A stretch of 64,000 bases of DNA from CAYNJG01 sp965216885 (GTDB lineage Bacteria > Planctomycetota > Planctomycetia > Pirellulales > Pirellulaceae): contig OZ244209.1 of NCBI GenBank assembly GCA_965216885.1, positions 2,852,001 through 2,916,000 of the forward strand. The letters run 5' to 3'. Below, piece by piece: positions 17,413 to 26,230 of the stretch. The notes below the pieces were generated by a model. That model did no database searches. It was given only the letters and a program-made list of their open reading frames with translations, and had not been told where the DNA came from. Position 1 is the first letter of the stretch. Every line of letters starts with the position of its first letter. The position numbers and the translations under genes were made by a program.

Positions 17413-20400
17413 ATGCGATATCCCTGCTTTGCGCGATTCGCGTTTACGGCGTTACTGTTGGCGTCCGGCATGACTACTTGGTCCGCTGCGGATGAGTCGC
17501 ATTTGGAGACGCTGGGCGTTGGCGATGCGCGGCGGAGTGCGGACGCTGCCGTTGAAGGGCTTGACGTTTATGCCGGGCTGGAAGCAAAGCTGTTTGCGGC
17601 GGAGCCCGAGATGCTCAGTCCGACAAACATTGATGTCGACGACCGGGGACGCGTTTGGGTGGTGGAAGTCGTCAATTATGCCGAACACGGACGCAACGAC
17701 CTCCGCCCGGAAGGCGATCGAATCCTGATTTTGGAGGATGAAGACGGCGACGGCACGGCCGATTCGACAAAGGTCTTCTACCAGGGCCGCGACATCGATT
17801 CGGCAATGGGTCTGTGTGTACTGGGCAACAAAGTCATCGTGACGCGGGCCCCGAACATCATCGTCTTCACCGACGAGGACGGCGATGACAAACCCGACCA
17901 GAAGAAGATGCTCTTCACGGAGTCGGGAGGCGAGCAAAATGATCATTCGCTGCACTCGTTCAGCTTTGGCCCGGATGGCAAGTTTTACTGGAACATGGGG
18001 AACAGTGGCCGCGTTATTCGGGATGCCAAGGGCGAGGTCGTTCGCGACAAATTGGGACGGCCGGTGGTCGATCGGGCACAGCAACGTCGCAACGAGGAGT
18101 TGAACGCGCTGGGCGATTCGACGTACTGGGGCGGAATGGTTTTTCGCTGCGAACAGGATGGCAGCCAGTTCGAGGTGCTCGCTCATAACTTCCGCAATAA
18201 CTATGAAGCGGCCGTGGATTCGTTTGGCAACGTCTGGCAGACGGACAACGATGACGATGGCAATCGGGGCTGCCGAATCAACTTCATCCTTGAAGGCGGC
18301 AATTATGGATACCGTGACGAGGTAACCGGTGCCGGTTGGCGGTCGCCGCGCGTCGGTCAACACAGTGACGTTGCCCATCGGCACTGGCATCAGAACGACC
18401 CCGGTGTGGTGCCCAACTTCGCACACACCGGCGCGGGAGCACCGGCGGGGATCGTGGTATACGAAGGCAATCTCCTGCCCAAGGAATTTCGAAATCAGGT
18501 CATCAGTTGCGACGCGGGACCGGGCGTCGTGTGGGCAGCATTGGCGCGACCAAGGGGCGCAGGATTCGCGAACCAAATGGTGACCATTGCGAAGGGTGAA
18601 CGGGATCGCTGGTGTCGGCCGATCGATGTGGCGGTGGCTCCGGACGGAGCGCTCTATGTGAGTGACTGGTACGATCCGTATGTCGGCTGGAATCGCCAGG
18701 GTGACGTGCATCGAGGTCGCATCTATCGGATTGCTCCGAAAGGTCACGTTTCCAGGCCGCCCGCGTACGATTACTCGACTCCGGATGGGGCCGCCCTGGC
18801 TCTGACCAGTCCCAACGCATCGGCGAGGTATCGCGCGTGGATGGCGTTGCATGCGATGCAAGGTGAAGCGAGCTTCGTGCTGAAACGATTGTTGCGATCC
18901 GGGAATCCCCGGATTCGTGCGCGAGCGATATGGTTGCTCTGCAAGATCGAAGGCGAAGAACTGCGTCACATTATCGCAGCGACGAAAGACCCGGATCCAC
19001 AAGTTCGCGCGGTAGCGGTTCGAGCTGCGAGGCAGGCCGACGTGGACCTCGCGATTGTACTGACCGTGTTGTTGCACGATAAGTCGCCGGTTGTACGTCG
19101 CGAGTGTGCGATCGCGATCCGGGAATTCGACAATCCCGCGGCCGGCCAAATCTGGGCACAACTGGCGGCGTATTACGATGAGAAGGACCGTTGGTATCTC
19201 GAGGCCCTGGGGATTGGGGCGGAGGGCCGGTGGGACGATTTTCTTGGCTCGTACCTGGCGATGGGCGTGAACGTCGAGACCGATGCGGTGCGCGATATCA
19301 TCTGGCGCTCACGTTCGGAACTAACGCCGCGTTACCTGGGCGAGCTACTGCGACGGAAGAATTTGCCGTGGGAGGTTTCGGCAAAGCTGTTGCGTGCGTT
19401 TGATTTCCAGGCCGACAGCGCGATAAAAACCAGCGCGCTGGAGCGATTGGCGTTTCATCAACCCGAAAGCCAGACGGACGCGATGGTGAACGCCGAAGCC
19501 ATCCTGCGTCTTGAACGAGGCGGCTTTCTTGCGAATCTCACCACGACGGGCGCCCTCCAGAGCACGCTGGAACAGCTGAAAGGGACGCCCTACTTCGCAC
19601 GCCTTGTTCGACATCTCGAACTCAATCAACACTACCCGGCGCTCCTTACGGCGGCGATGGAAGACCCCGCGTCATCGGCTTCCGTCGAGGCGGTCCGGGC
19701 GATCGTCGATTCCGGCCAAACGGATATCATCATGGACGTCGTTCGTGGCGAGGACGCGGATGCCGCCGTACAGGCGACTCGGTTATTGGGAAGCGTGGAC
19801 AATGACGACATGACCAGGTTCCTGGTGTCGTTGCTGACCGATGCGGATGCCAGGATATCGGTTCGCATGGAATGCGTGCGTTCGTTGGTGCAATCGGGCG
19901 AGGCTCGCTTGCTACTGGGACTGGCCGAACGCGGCGAATTTCCAGACGAACTGAAGGCGACCGCCGCCGGGGCGCTTGCCGGGACCTTGAACGTTGCCGT
20001 ACGTGCGCAGGCGGGCGAGCTGTTTCCGATGCCTCCGACACGCGACGAGCGACCAATTCCGCAGATGACCGACTTGCTGGTTTTTGACGGCGATGTGGAT
20101 AGCGGGCGGCAGGTGTTCGTGAAAGGGACGTGTGCCACGTGCCACATCGCGAACGGCGTTGGCGTCGACTTCGGTCCGGAACTTTCAAAAATCGGCGCGA
20201 AGCTTTCAAAACGCGGGCTGTATGAAGCCATCCTGAATCCTGGCAGCGGAATCGCGACCAGCTATGAGGCCTGGCAGGTCGTGACCGAAGCTGGCAAGGT
20301 TTACGTGGGATTGATTGTTAGCGAAACGGAGTCGGGCATTGCGTTGAAAGTGCCTGGTGGACAGACGCTACAGATTGAGGCCAGCGACATCGCGGAACGC

Positions 20401-20499
20401 ACGAAGTTGGCAACTTCCGCGATGCCCAACGGGCTGGCTCAGTTGATGACGTTGGACGAACTCATCGACCTTGTGGAGTATCTCACCACGCTCAAGTAG
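17413..20499 (+). CDS. PVC-type haem-binding CxxCH protein with beta-propeller and HEAT repeats
   Basis: This 1028-residue exported protein is typical of the Planctomycetes-Verrucomicrobia-Chlamydiae group. In order: a signal peptide (MRYPCFARFAFTALLLAS), a membrane-bound-dehydrogenase-like propeller (about 50-480, with GDRILILEDEDGDG and WYDPYVGWNRQG), HEAT-like helical repeats (about 500-800), and a C-terminal cytochrome c domain with CATCH at residues 907-911. A distal methionine for the haem may lie in SAMPNGLAQL near the end. ATG at 17413 is chosen since GGAG precedes it by eight bases and it starts the signal peptide. It probably oxidises a sugar or polysaccharide-derived substrate and passes electrons to its haem; the substrate is unknown. 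Confidence 0.9.
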   Translation: MRYPCFARFAFTALLLASGMTTWSAADESHLETLGVGDARRSADAAVEGLDVYAGLEAKLFAAEPEMLSPTNIDVDDRGRVWVVEVVNYAEHGRNDLRPEGDRILILEDEDGDGTADSTKVFYQGRDIDSAMGLCVLGNKVIVTRAPNIIVFTDEDGDDKPDQKKMLFTESGGEQNDHSLHSFSFGPDGKFYWNMGNSGRVIRDAKGEVVRDKLGRPVVDRAQQRRNEELNALGDSTYWGGMVFRCEQDGSQFEVLAHNFRNNYEAAVDSFGNVWQTDNDDDGNRGCRINFILEGGNYGYRDEVTGAGWRSPRVGQHSDVAHRHWHQNDPGVVPNFAHTGAGAPAGIVVYEGNLLPKEFRNQVISCDAGPGVVWAALARPRGAGFANQMVTIAKGERDRWCRPIDVAVAPDGALYVSDWYDPYVGWNRQGDVHRGRIYRIAPKGHVSRPPAYDYSTPDGAALALTSPNASARYRAWMALHAMQGEASFVLKRLLRSGNPRIRARAIWLLCKIEGEELRHIIAATKDPDPQVRAVAVRAARQADVDLAIVLTVLLHDKSPVVRRECAIAIREFDNPAAGQIWAQLAAYYDEKDRWYLEALGIGAEGRWDDFLGSYLAMGVNVETDAVRDIIWRSRSELTPRYLGELLRRKNLPWEVSAKLLRAFDFQADSAIKTSALERLAFHQPESQTDAMVNAEAILRLERGGFLANLTTTGALQSTLEQLKGTPYFARLVRHLELNQHYPALLTAAMEDPASSASVEAVRAIVDSGQTDIIMDVVRGEDADAAVQATRLLGSVDNDDMTRFLVSLLTDADARISVRMECVRSLVQSGEARLLLGLAERGEFPDELKATAAGALAGTLNVAVRAQAGELFPMPPTRDERPIPQMTDLLVFDGDVDSGRQVFVKGTCATCHIANGVGVDFGPELSKIGAKLSKRGLYEAILNPGSGIATSYEAWQVVTEAGKVYVGLIVSETESGIALKVPGGQTLQIEASDIAERTKLATSAMPNGLAQLMTLDELIDLVEYLTTLK

Positions 20500-20535
20500 C
20501 TGAACCGGTGACTGGTCTGCTGGTATTTGCGATCG

Positions 20536-21522
20536 CTACACGACCACGTCGACCAGCCGCTCCCGACGCAGCACCTGTAGTTGCAGTGGTGTCGATTCCG
20601 GTAGCGAATTCAGCAGTCGATGCAGATCGTCGACGTTGGCGATCAGCCGCTCGTTGACCGAGACGATCACATCGCCGGCGTGAAGGTCGGCCTGCGATGC
20701 GACGCTACCGGGAAGTACCTCGATGACTTCCACGGCTTCGAAGCTGAGCAGATCCAGTTCTCTGGCGATGCCGCGCGGAAGCTGAACGGTGGTGGCTCCG
20801 ATTCCCAATTGGCGTCGGCGGACCCGGCCGTGTGCCTGCAATTCGGTCAGTACAAAGTCTGCCGTGTTGGACGGCACGGCAAAGCCCAGTCCTTGTGCCA
20901 TCGCGATGATGGCGGTGTTGATGCCGACCACCTGTCCTCGCGTGTCGACCAGCGGGCCACCAGAATTGCCCGGATTGATGGGGGCGGCGTGTTGAATCAC
21001 ATTTTCGATCAGCCGGCCATCCTGACCTCGCATCGTGCGACCGACAGCGCTCACCACGCCGGTGGACACGGTTGACTGTAGGCCCAGCGGGCTGCCAATG
21101 GCAATGACCAATTGTCCCACCTGAAGCGCCGCGCTGTCGCCAAGGCTCGCGAAAGGCAGGTCGCTAGCGGTGGCTTTCAGCAGCGCGGTGTCGGTTGCGG
21201 GGTCGTCGCCCACGACATCCGCGTGCAGTTTGTCGCCTTCGAACATGGTGACCCGAAGTCGCTTTTTGCCATCCACGACATGGCTGTTGGTGAGTACAAA
21301 TCCATCCGCCGAAACAAAAAAGCCCGATCCGGCACCGGCGTTGGAATCGCGGTCCTGCGGCAGCGGTCCGACACTGACAACCGAGGGCGATGCGGTTTGA
21401 ACCACGTGAATTACTGCGCGCGAGTAGGCATCCAGCAAGTCCAGGTCGCGGGGCGTCTGAACCTTGCCTGGTCCGTTCGAATTGTCATCCTGGTTTGCGG
21501 ACGTTCGTTGGAATCTCGACAT
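20536..21522 (-). CDS. Trypsin-like serine protease with PDZ domain (HtrA/DegP family), no signal peptide
   Basis: This 328-residue protein has a chymotrypsin-fold protease domain with a complete triad: His81 in TNSHVV, Asp111 in ATDTALL and Ser187 in GNSGGP. One C-terminal PDZ domain follows (about 235-328) with the GDVIVSVNERLI core. The ATG at 21522 has AAGGAAG seven bases before it. No signal peptide or transmembrane helix is visible, so unlike classical HtrA it may act in the cytoplasm. Its likely role is degradation of misfolded or regulatory proteins. The gene is convergent with the PVC cytochrome gene, which stops 36 bp away. Confidence 0.85.
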   Translation of the reverse strand: MSRFQRTSANQDDNSNGPGKVQTPRDLDLLDAYSRAVIHVVQTASPSVVSVGPLPQDRDSNAGAGSGFFVSADGFVLTNSHVVDGKKRLRVTMFEGDKLHADVVGDDPATDTALLKATASDLPFASLGDSAALQVGQLVIAIGSPLGLQSTVSTGVVSAVGRTMRGQDGRLIENVIQHAAPINPGNSGGPLVDTRGQVVGINTAIIAMAQGLGFAVPSNTADFVLTELQAHGRVRRRQLGIGATTVQLPRGIARELDLLSFEAVEVIEVLPGSVASQADLHAGDVIVSVNERLIANVDDLHRLLNSLPESTPLQLQVLRRERLVDVVV

Positions 21523-21934
21523 GGTGCTTCCTTTTTGTCGCGTTTCTTTCTGACCAGCTACTAATACATTCTTTGCGCGCGACGGGGAGCGTCCAGGCAA
21601 CGGCGGGAATCTCGACTTTTTCGAAGCGATTTGGCCTGGACATTCGAAATCGGGACCGCTCTGCAAAATTCTTGACAGCATGGCACTACCGTTTCTGCCG
21701 AATTGGGTGATTCCGGGGAATGAAAAGAAATAGATTCGTGGTTAAGGCGACGAACCTGTTGCGGTCCCGTTTCGTAATTGGAGGCGGCCGCGGGAACGTG
21801 GCTTGGTCGTTCCTCTCACGTGCGATTTCGCATCGAGGAGCTAGCATCCTTTTTTGCTTTCCCTCCCCTGAACCTTCCTGCCTGTTGGTGGTCTACTTTG
21901 GCTGCCTCTTTTTTCGCAACTCATTCGCCAGCGC
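21523..21934. other. Intergenic region between divergent protease and GYF genes
   Basis: About 410 bp. A short plus-strand frame (21720-21938, 72 codons) is rich in Phe, Ser and Arg, resembles no family I know and has no clear start signal, so I do not call it a gene. The region likely holds the two divergent promoters, but I cannot point to a convincing consensus. Confidence 0.4.
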
Positions 21935-22345
21935 ATGATGGCTGGCATCAACATGGACATTACGGAACACAACGAAGCGACTGCGGATTGGTATTATCTG
22001 GTTATGGGCGAAGTTCACGGACCGATCACTCGGGATGAACTGAACACGCTCGCACTCTCTAACAACATCGGGCGCGACTCCTTCGTCCGGCAGGCTGGCT
22101 CCGAGTGGATGCTGGCGGACCACGTCGGCGGACTCTTCCCTGAACTTGCGTTACGGCGCGGGATTCCCAAGGCCTCGAAGGATGACCTTTACTACCAGGT
22201 GATGGGCGAGGTACACGGTCCCGTCTCGGCAAAGGATCTGAAGGCACTGGTTGCCAGCAGCAACGGTATCGCTCGCGACACACTGGTCCGACAAAATGGC
22301 AACGACTGGGTGACGATCGACTGCATGGCTCTCTTGCCAGAATAG
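21935..22345 (+). CDS. Tandem GYF_2-domain protein
   Basis: This 136-residue protein is made of two copies of a GYF_2-like domain, at about residues 18-70 and 80-132. Each copy contains the pattern (W/Y)YYxVMGEVHGP followed by helices and a W-containing strand (SEWMLADH, NDWVTID). Copies of this domain are common in planctomycetes at the ends of membrane proteins, but here nothing else is present: no signal peptide and no membrane segment. The start is uncertain between ATG at 21935, 21938 and 21953; no strong ribosome binding site is visible. It is presumably a binding module for proline-rich or other peptides; the partner is unknown. Confidence 0.7.
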   Translation: MMAGINMDITEHNEATADWYYLVMGEVHGPITRDELNTLALSNNIGRDSFVRQAGSEWMLADHVGGLFPELALRRGIPKASKDDLYYQVMGEVHGPVSAKDLKALVASSNGIARDTLVRQNGNDWVTIDCMALLPE

Positions 22346-22572
22346 AACCGCACGAAGCAAGCCGGCTCTCCTACGCGTTAAGGCATCTAACGCTCTGTTT
22401 GGACTCCCAAACCAAAACCCAAGGAAAGCCCCACCTTTGCGGTTTGCGGTGTCTCAGAATAGTGGCGTTTGGGCTTGATTAGTTTCCAAAATCCGAAATC
22501 GACGGGAATGTGGTGGAAACAGCCGTCCGGCCGGCAACTAGTTGGGTTGTCACGACCTGATGGGAGTTTGGA

Positions 22573-22944
22573 ATGCATCGCTCAGTACAAGAGGAGCTAG
22601 TTCAGCAGGAGGCATGTGAGATTTCGCAAACCGTTTTGCGTTGTCTGTCGCGCGGAGATGTCTGTGGATTCGAGTACATGCTCGAAGACGGATTTCCCTG
22701 CATCGAAATCAGTTCGATCCGAGTCACGGATCTTTCACGCACTCGGATTTACATCGAGATTCGCGCCGATCGCCTTGGCGCGGAGCGGCATCTGAGTCCG
22801 GAGCAGCTGGACGCGTTACGACCCCATGTGATTTCGTCGGTTGAGTCGCTGCGTGCGGAAGCGGGCCAACTGCCGCTTCAGTTCCTTAAAGAGGTTGATG
22901 GTGGCGATGTAGCAACCATTGAAAACTGGCTGGGCATCGAGTGA
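22573..22944 (+). CDS. Hypothetical protein, 123 residues
   Basis: I do not recognise this protein. It is acidic and probably soluble, predicted to mix helices and strands (ICEISQTVLRCL-like helix, then a strand-rich IYIEIRADRL region). No signal peptide, membrane helix or metal motif is present. The ATG at 22573 has GGGAG six bases upstream, and codon use looks like that of neighbouring genes, which supports a real gene. It converges with the cysteine-tailed gene to its right with a 45-bp gap. The 230 bp upstream hold no other gene. Confidence 0.6.
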   Translation: MHRSVQEELVQQEACEISQTVLRCLSRGDVCGFEYMLEDGFPCIEISSIRVTDLSRTRIYIEIRADRLGAERHLSPEQLDALRPHVISSVESLRAEAGQLPLQFLKEVDGGDVATIENWLGIE

Positions 22945-22989
22945 CTTCGCGTTACCGTTTTGCCTATGCTTCTCTGCTGGAAGCCTGAA

Positions 22990-23457
22990 CTAGCAACATC
23001 CCGTTTCGCCGCTGCAGTCGTCGCCAAGAACTGGCAGGACGTCCAGGCGGCAGGCGTCGGGTGCAAGGCAAGCGGTTTTCGTTGACGCCGCGGTCAATCG
23101 AATGACTCCCGCCTGAACGTCAAACGATGCCATTGTATAGATGCTGATGGTGTCGGTCTGAATCTCGGCCTCCACCGGAAGCTCCTCGTCCAACTGCAGG
23201 GCTTCGGCAGTCTTCGTCAGAATGCCGGCCAGCTTGTCAGACGAAAGCCGATGATCGACGTCGTTGGCCACTAGTGTCTGCAGGCGGCATGAATGCGTAG
23301 TACGACGTTTGCCACCGCAGTCCATGAAATCCTTGGTGACCTGTCCAACTTCGGTAACGTGGAAATGCGCCGCCAACGTCTTGCCCTCAGGCAGTTGGAT
23401 CAGGATTTCGTGTTCAGGGTGGCCAATAAGAGCGTCGCGAAGGTTCTTCAGATTCAT
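22990..23457 (-). CDS. DUF6428-like protein with cysteine-rich C-terminus
   Basis: This 155-residue soluble protein contains HFHVTEVG, KDFMDCGG and HRLSSDKLAGIL, in the order I associate with the uncharacterised DUF6428 family. It ends with the cysteine-rich tail DDCSGETGCC, which could bind a soft metal or metalloid. Other cysteines occur at SCRLQ, TACLAPDAC. Relatives are often seen near arsenic-responsive regulators, but no ars gene is present here, so any link to arsenic is speculative. The ATG at 23457 follows an A-rich stretch (AAAAAG) that may serve as a ribosome binding site. The family assignment is from memory of motifs. Confidence 0.55.
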   Translation of the reverse strand: MNLKNLRDALIGHPEHEILIQLPEGKTLAAHFHVTEVGQVTKDFMDCGGKRRTTHSCRLQTLVANDVDHRLSSDKLAGILTKTAEALQLDEELPVEAEIQTDTISIYTMASFDVQAGVIRLTAASTKTACLAPDACRLDVLPVLGDDCSGETGCC

Positions 23458-23631
23458 CTTTTTATCAGTCGTCGAATGACGTGTGTCGTGTAGTCCGGAA
23501 TCTTAGCGAATATCGGCATCAGCACCGAGTGCTATCGCGATGCGGTTGTGATCTTTGCCAGATTTTAACTTTCGCGTTGACCCTCAGCTCAATCTGTCTG
23601 TATCCTCCCGCCTCGCCGCAAGGGGATTTTG

Positions 23632-24264
23632 ATGTTCTTCCGCAAGAAGTCTGCTATCGAACGTGAGTTACGGTCCATCCGTAATTCGGCCATTCGCACG
23701 ATATTCCTGGTCGTGACGTTGGTGTCCGGTGTGGCCCCAGCGCTTTGCATGTGGTTGGACTTCCGCGGAGGCGTGCCCTACCAGCTGGAAAGTCTGTGGG
23801 ACGTTGCCCTGCGAACTTATCCGCTGACGATTTCCGTGGCCATCATTGCGATGTCCCGGCAACTGGGCTGGTTTCGATACGGGCGGGTCTTTTTCATGGG
23901 AGCCGTGATTACTGCCGGTGCCGGGTTGGGAGATTTGACGGCATCCATCAGCGGAAATGAGTCGGCCACGGTGTCCGCCGCGAATGCCGTTTCGGTCCCC
24001 GATAGCTGGTTGTTCGCCCCGCTGGTAAATAGTCTGAACTATCTTGTCGGCTACTATCATCTCTACGGAGCGCGTCACTTCTTTGCCTCAATTCTGGTCG
24101 GCAGCTTTGCGGGCCGTACCGCCAGCCGCCTGGTTCGTCATCTTCCCGAGCGAGAACGTATTCGACGTTATCTGCGGGATGTGGCGGAAGGCAATGCGGA
24201 CTTGCCGGAGTTGCCTGGCTTGGATGAGGTGACCGGTTCACAGAATGATCGCCGAGCGGCCTAG
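23632..24264 (+). CDS. Uncharacterised integral membrane protein
   Basis: This 210-residue protein has a charged N-terminus followed by about four hydrophobic segments (near 24-42, 61-79, 86-102 and 150-165) and a charged cytoplasmic-type C-terminal tail of 45 residues. No domain is recognised. ATG at 23632 is chosen because AGGGGA lies five bases upstream; a TTG one codon earlier is the only other start. It runs convergent with the beta-propeller gene downstream and has no operon partner. Confidence 0.6.
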   Translation: MFFRKKSAIERELRSIRNSAIRTIFLVVTLVSGVAPALCMWLDFRGGVPYQLESLWDVALRTYPLTISVAIIAMSRQLGWFRYGRVFFMGAVITAGAGLGDLTASISGNESATVSAANAVSVPDSWLFAPLVNSLNYLVGYYHLYGARHFFASILVGSFAGRTASRLVRHLPERERIRRYLRDVAEGNADLPELPGLDEVTGSQNDRRAA

Positions 24265-24343
24265 TGATTTGGCGAACAGGGCTTTGCCGTCCGGGGCGAA
24301 GGCCGGAGTGGGCTGAGTTCCGTTTGTCGGCCTTCAAGCTGGC

Positions 24344-25591
24344 CTACTTCACGTGGATGTTCAGCAGATGGAGCTGACGTGTACCATCCGCCGTCATGCC
24401 AGGTACTAACAGTTTGGTGGCGTCGCGATTCCAACGTGGTGCCGGATCGATACGCAGTTCACCACGTTGGTAAGGACCACGAGAGAATCGTGGCGATTCC
24501 GCTTTGGCTTTGTCCTTGCGTCGCATCACGATGTATTTGATGTCTTTGCGGTCGTTTAGCGAATAGCCGTTGGCGAACCATTGGCCTTTCGGGCCCAGGG
24601 CGACGTCGCCTTCCGGATTGGGGAAGTCGTTCGTGTTGCCGATCTCGCCGATGATCTTCTGCTGCGCGATGTCGTAGCGAACCTGGCGACCTTGTTTCTT
24701 CGCCCCGATGACAACCGTACCTTCGTCCCACTCCGGGTGACCGCCAATAAACTCATGGGCTTTCAGGTTGGTGCCGTCAGTGGATACAGAACACGGCACG
24801 TTGACGGCCATGGAACTTTTTCCATAACGGGCTCGAGCGTAAAAGTACACGTGCCGGCCATCGCGACTGGAGAGCGAATGATTGATGTAGAACCCCACAT
24901 CGTTGATGTGTTCATGGCGATCCTGCAGCAGGTCACGTAATTGCCGGAATGAGACCAGCAGTGTTCGTTTCCCGGATTTGATGTCGACTTTGAAGACTCC
25001 ATCGTTTTCGGGAGCCGGGACATTTTCGGTCATGTCGGCTGATTCCGGGTAGCCGGTAACTGGGCGCAAACGAGCCATCCTTGCGTAGTTAATCGCCAGA
25101 AAGAACTCGCCTGTTGGGGAGACTCCGCCGTTGGCGACGGGGACTTCTTCGAAACGGTATTCACGGACCCTTTTCTTTTGTTCAATGTCGTAGAGCACGG
25201 TGAAAATCCGGTTCGTTTCCGGATCACGGTCGTTGAAGAAGAACTGTTTCTCAGCGTCGACAGGATGCCAGTAGAACATCGTGCCCTGCTGGAAATTCCA
25301 GCCGTGCGTTTTCTCGATGGGCGTGACCGCGTAGCCGTTCTGTGTGTCCACAAGGCAGATGTCGGCTCCATCCGTTCTGGTTGGCATGCGGTCGTGATAC
25401 GTCGTTCGCAGCGTCAGGATGTATCGCCCGCTGGCATTCCACGGTGTCGTCAGGCTCTGGCCGATGTAGCCGAAAAAATGATGGTGCGGACCGCGGGTAA
25501 TCTGCTCGACTTCCAGTTCGAATGGAGCCTGTGCGCGAGTGGCTGCCGACAGGATTGCAAGGAAAAAGAAGATCCGCAGATTGATTGACAT
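24344..25591 (-). CDS. Secreted TolB-like beta-propeller protein
   Basis: This 415-residue protein starts with a signal peptide (MSINLRIFFFLAILSAATRA) and continues with repeated blades recalling TolB or oligogalacturonate-lyase-like propellers: GRYILTLRT, KQFFFNDRD, GEFFLAINY, GRHVYFYAR and RDATKLLVP. Histidines in RGPHHHFFGYIG near the start and in FYINHSLSS could be functional. Oligogalacturonate lyase has a similar fold, but the identity cannot be settled here, so the activity is left open. ATG at 25591 has GGAG seven bases upstream and begins the signal peptide; a longer frame is ignored. It is divergent from ogt with 75 bp between the starts. Confidence 0.65.
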   Translation of the reverse strand: MSINLRIFFFLAILSAATRAQAPFELEVEQITRGPHHHFFGYIGQSLTTPWNASGRYILTLRTTYHDRMPTRTDGADICLVDTQNGYAVTPIEKTHGWNFQQGTMFYWHPVDAEKQFFFNDRDPETNRIFTVLYDIEQKKRVREYRFEEVPVANGGVSPTGEFFLAINYARMARLRPVTGYPESADMTENVPAPENDGVFKVDIKSGKRTLLVSFRQLRDLLQDRHEHINDVGFYINHSLSSRDGRHVYFYARARYGKSSMAVNVPCSVSTDGTNLKAHEFIGGHPEWDEGTVVIGAKKQGRQVRYDIAQQKIIGEIGNTNDFPNPEGDVALGPKGQWFANGYSLNDRKDIKYIVMRRKDKAKAESPRFSRGPYQRGELRIDPAPRWNRDATKLLVPGMTADGTRQLHLLNIHVK

Positions 25592-25666
25592 ATGTTTACT
25601 CCAATCGCTTATGATGTTGAAATCGTAAGTGTCATCGAATGAATTCGCAACCAACGGAGTGATGAG

Positions 25667-26149
25667 ATGCAGTATCGGTACGAGATGGAATCGCCAGTTG
25701 GCAGGCTTCGGCTGTTTTCCAATGGCGACGCGTTGACGGGAGTGTACTTCGACGACCATCGCCCCGAACCCAAAGACGATCAGGGACGCGTTGAGGCGTC
25801 ACCATTTTCGGCCGCCATCGCCCAACTGCAACAGTACTTCATCGGCGAACGCGACACGTTTGATCTACCTGTGAGTCTTTCCGGCACCGAATTTCAGCTT
25901 CAGGTTTGGGAAGCTCTGCAGCAGATCCAGCCGGGCGAGACGGTGACGTATTCTGACATCGCACAATCGTGTGGCCGACCTAAATCGTCGCGGGCGGTCG
26001 GTGCGGCGGTGGGACGCAACCCCGTGTCCATCATCGTCCCCTGTCATCGCGTAATCGGCGCGAGCGGCTCGCTCACGGGATTCGCCGGCGGGATCGCTCG
26101 GAAGCAATGGCTGCTTCAGCGTGAAGGTGTCCTGGCGAAAACGGGCTGA
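25667..26149 (+). CDS. ogt: Methylated-DNA--protein-cysteine S-methyltransferase
   Basis: This 160-residue protein repairs O6-alkylguanine in DNA by moving the alkyl group to its own cysteine in a one-time reaction. The active-site motif IIVPCHRVIG (Cys126) is intact, preceded by the helix-turn-helix YSDIAQSCGRPKSSRAVGAA and followed by GFAGGIARKQWLL. The length matches Ogt-type proteins without an Ada regulatory domain. GGAG lies eight bases before the ATG. The last four codons and the stop are tandemly duplicated just downstream (see the repeat at 26135-26164). Confidence 0.93.
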   Translation: MQYRYEMESPVGRLRLFSNGDALTGVYFDDHRPEPKDDQGRVEASPFSAAIAQLQQYFIGERDTFDLPVSLSGTEFQLQVWEALQQIQPGETVTYSDIAQSCGRPKSSRAVGAAVGRNPVSIIVPCHRVIGASGSLTGFAGGIARKQWLLQREGVLAKTG

Positions 26150-26164
26150 GCGAAAACGGGCTGA
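26135..26164. repeat. 15-bp tandem duplication at the end of ogt
   Basis: GCGAAAACGGGCTGA occurs at 26135-26149 and again at 26150-26164. The first copy encodes the last four residues and stop codon of Ogt; the second lies just after the stop. It looks like a recent slippage duplication without coding effect. Confidence 0.85.
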
Positions 26165-26230
26165 GCGAAGGGACGCTATAGCGGCATCACAGGTGCCGGG
26201 CATTCCTGCACCAATGCTGTCGATCTGGAA

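Noticed and set aside
17452..19161. A 569-residue minus-strand open frame
   Set aside because: It is fully antisense to the PVC cytochrome gene, has no domain, and arises from the GC-rich codon pattern.
21720..21938. A 72-codon plus-strand frame as a small gene
   Set aside because: No ribosome binding site, odd composition and overlap with the next gene; no similarity to a family I know.
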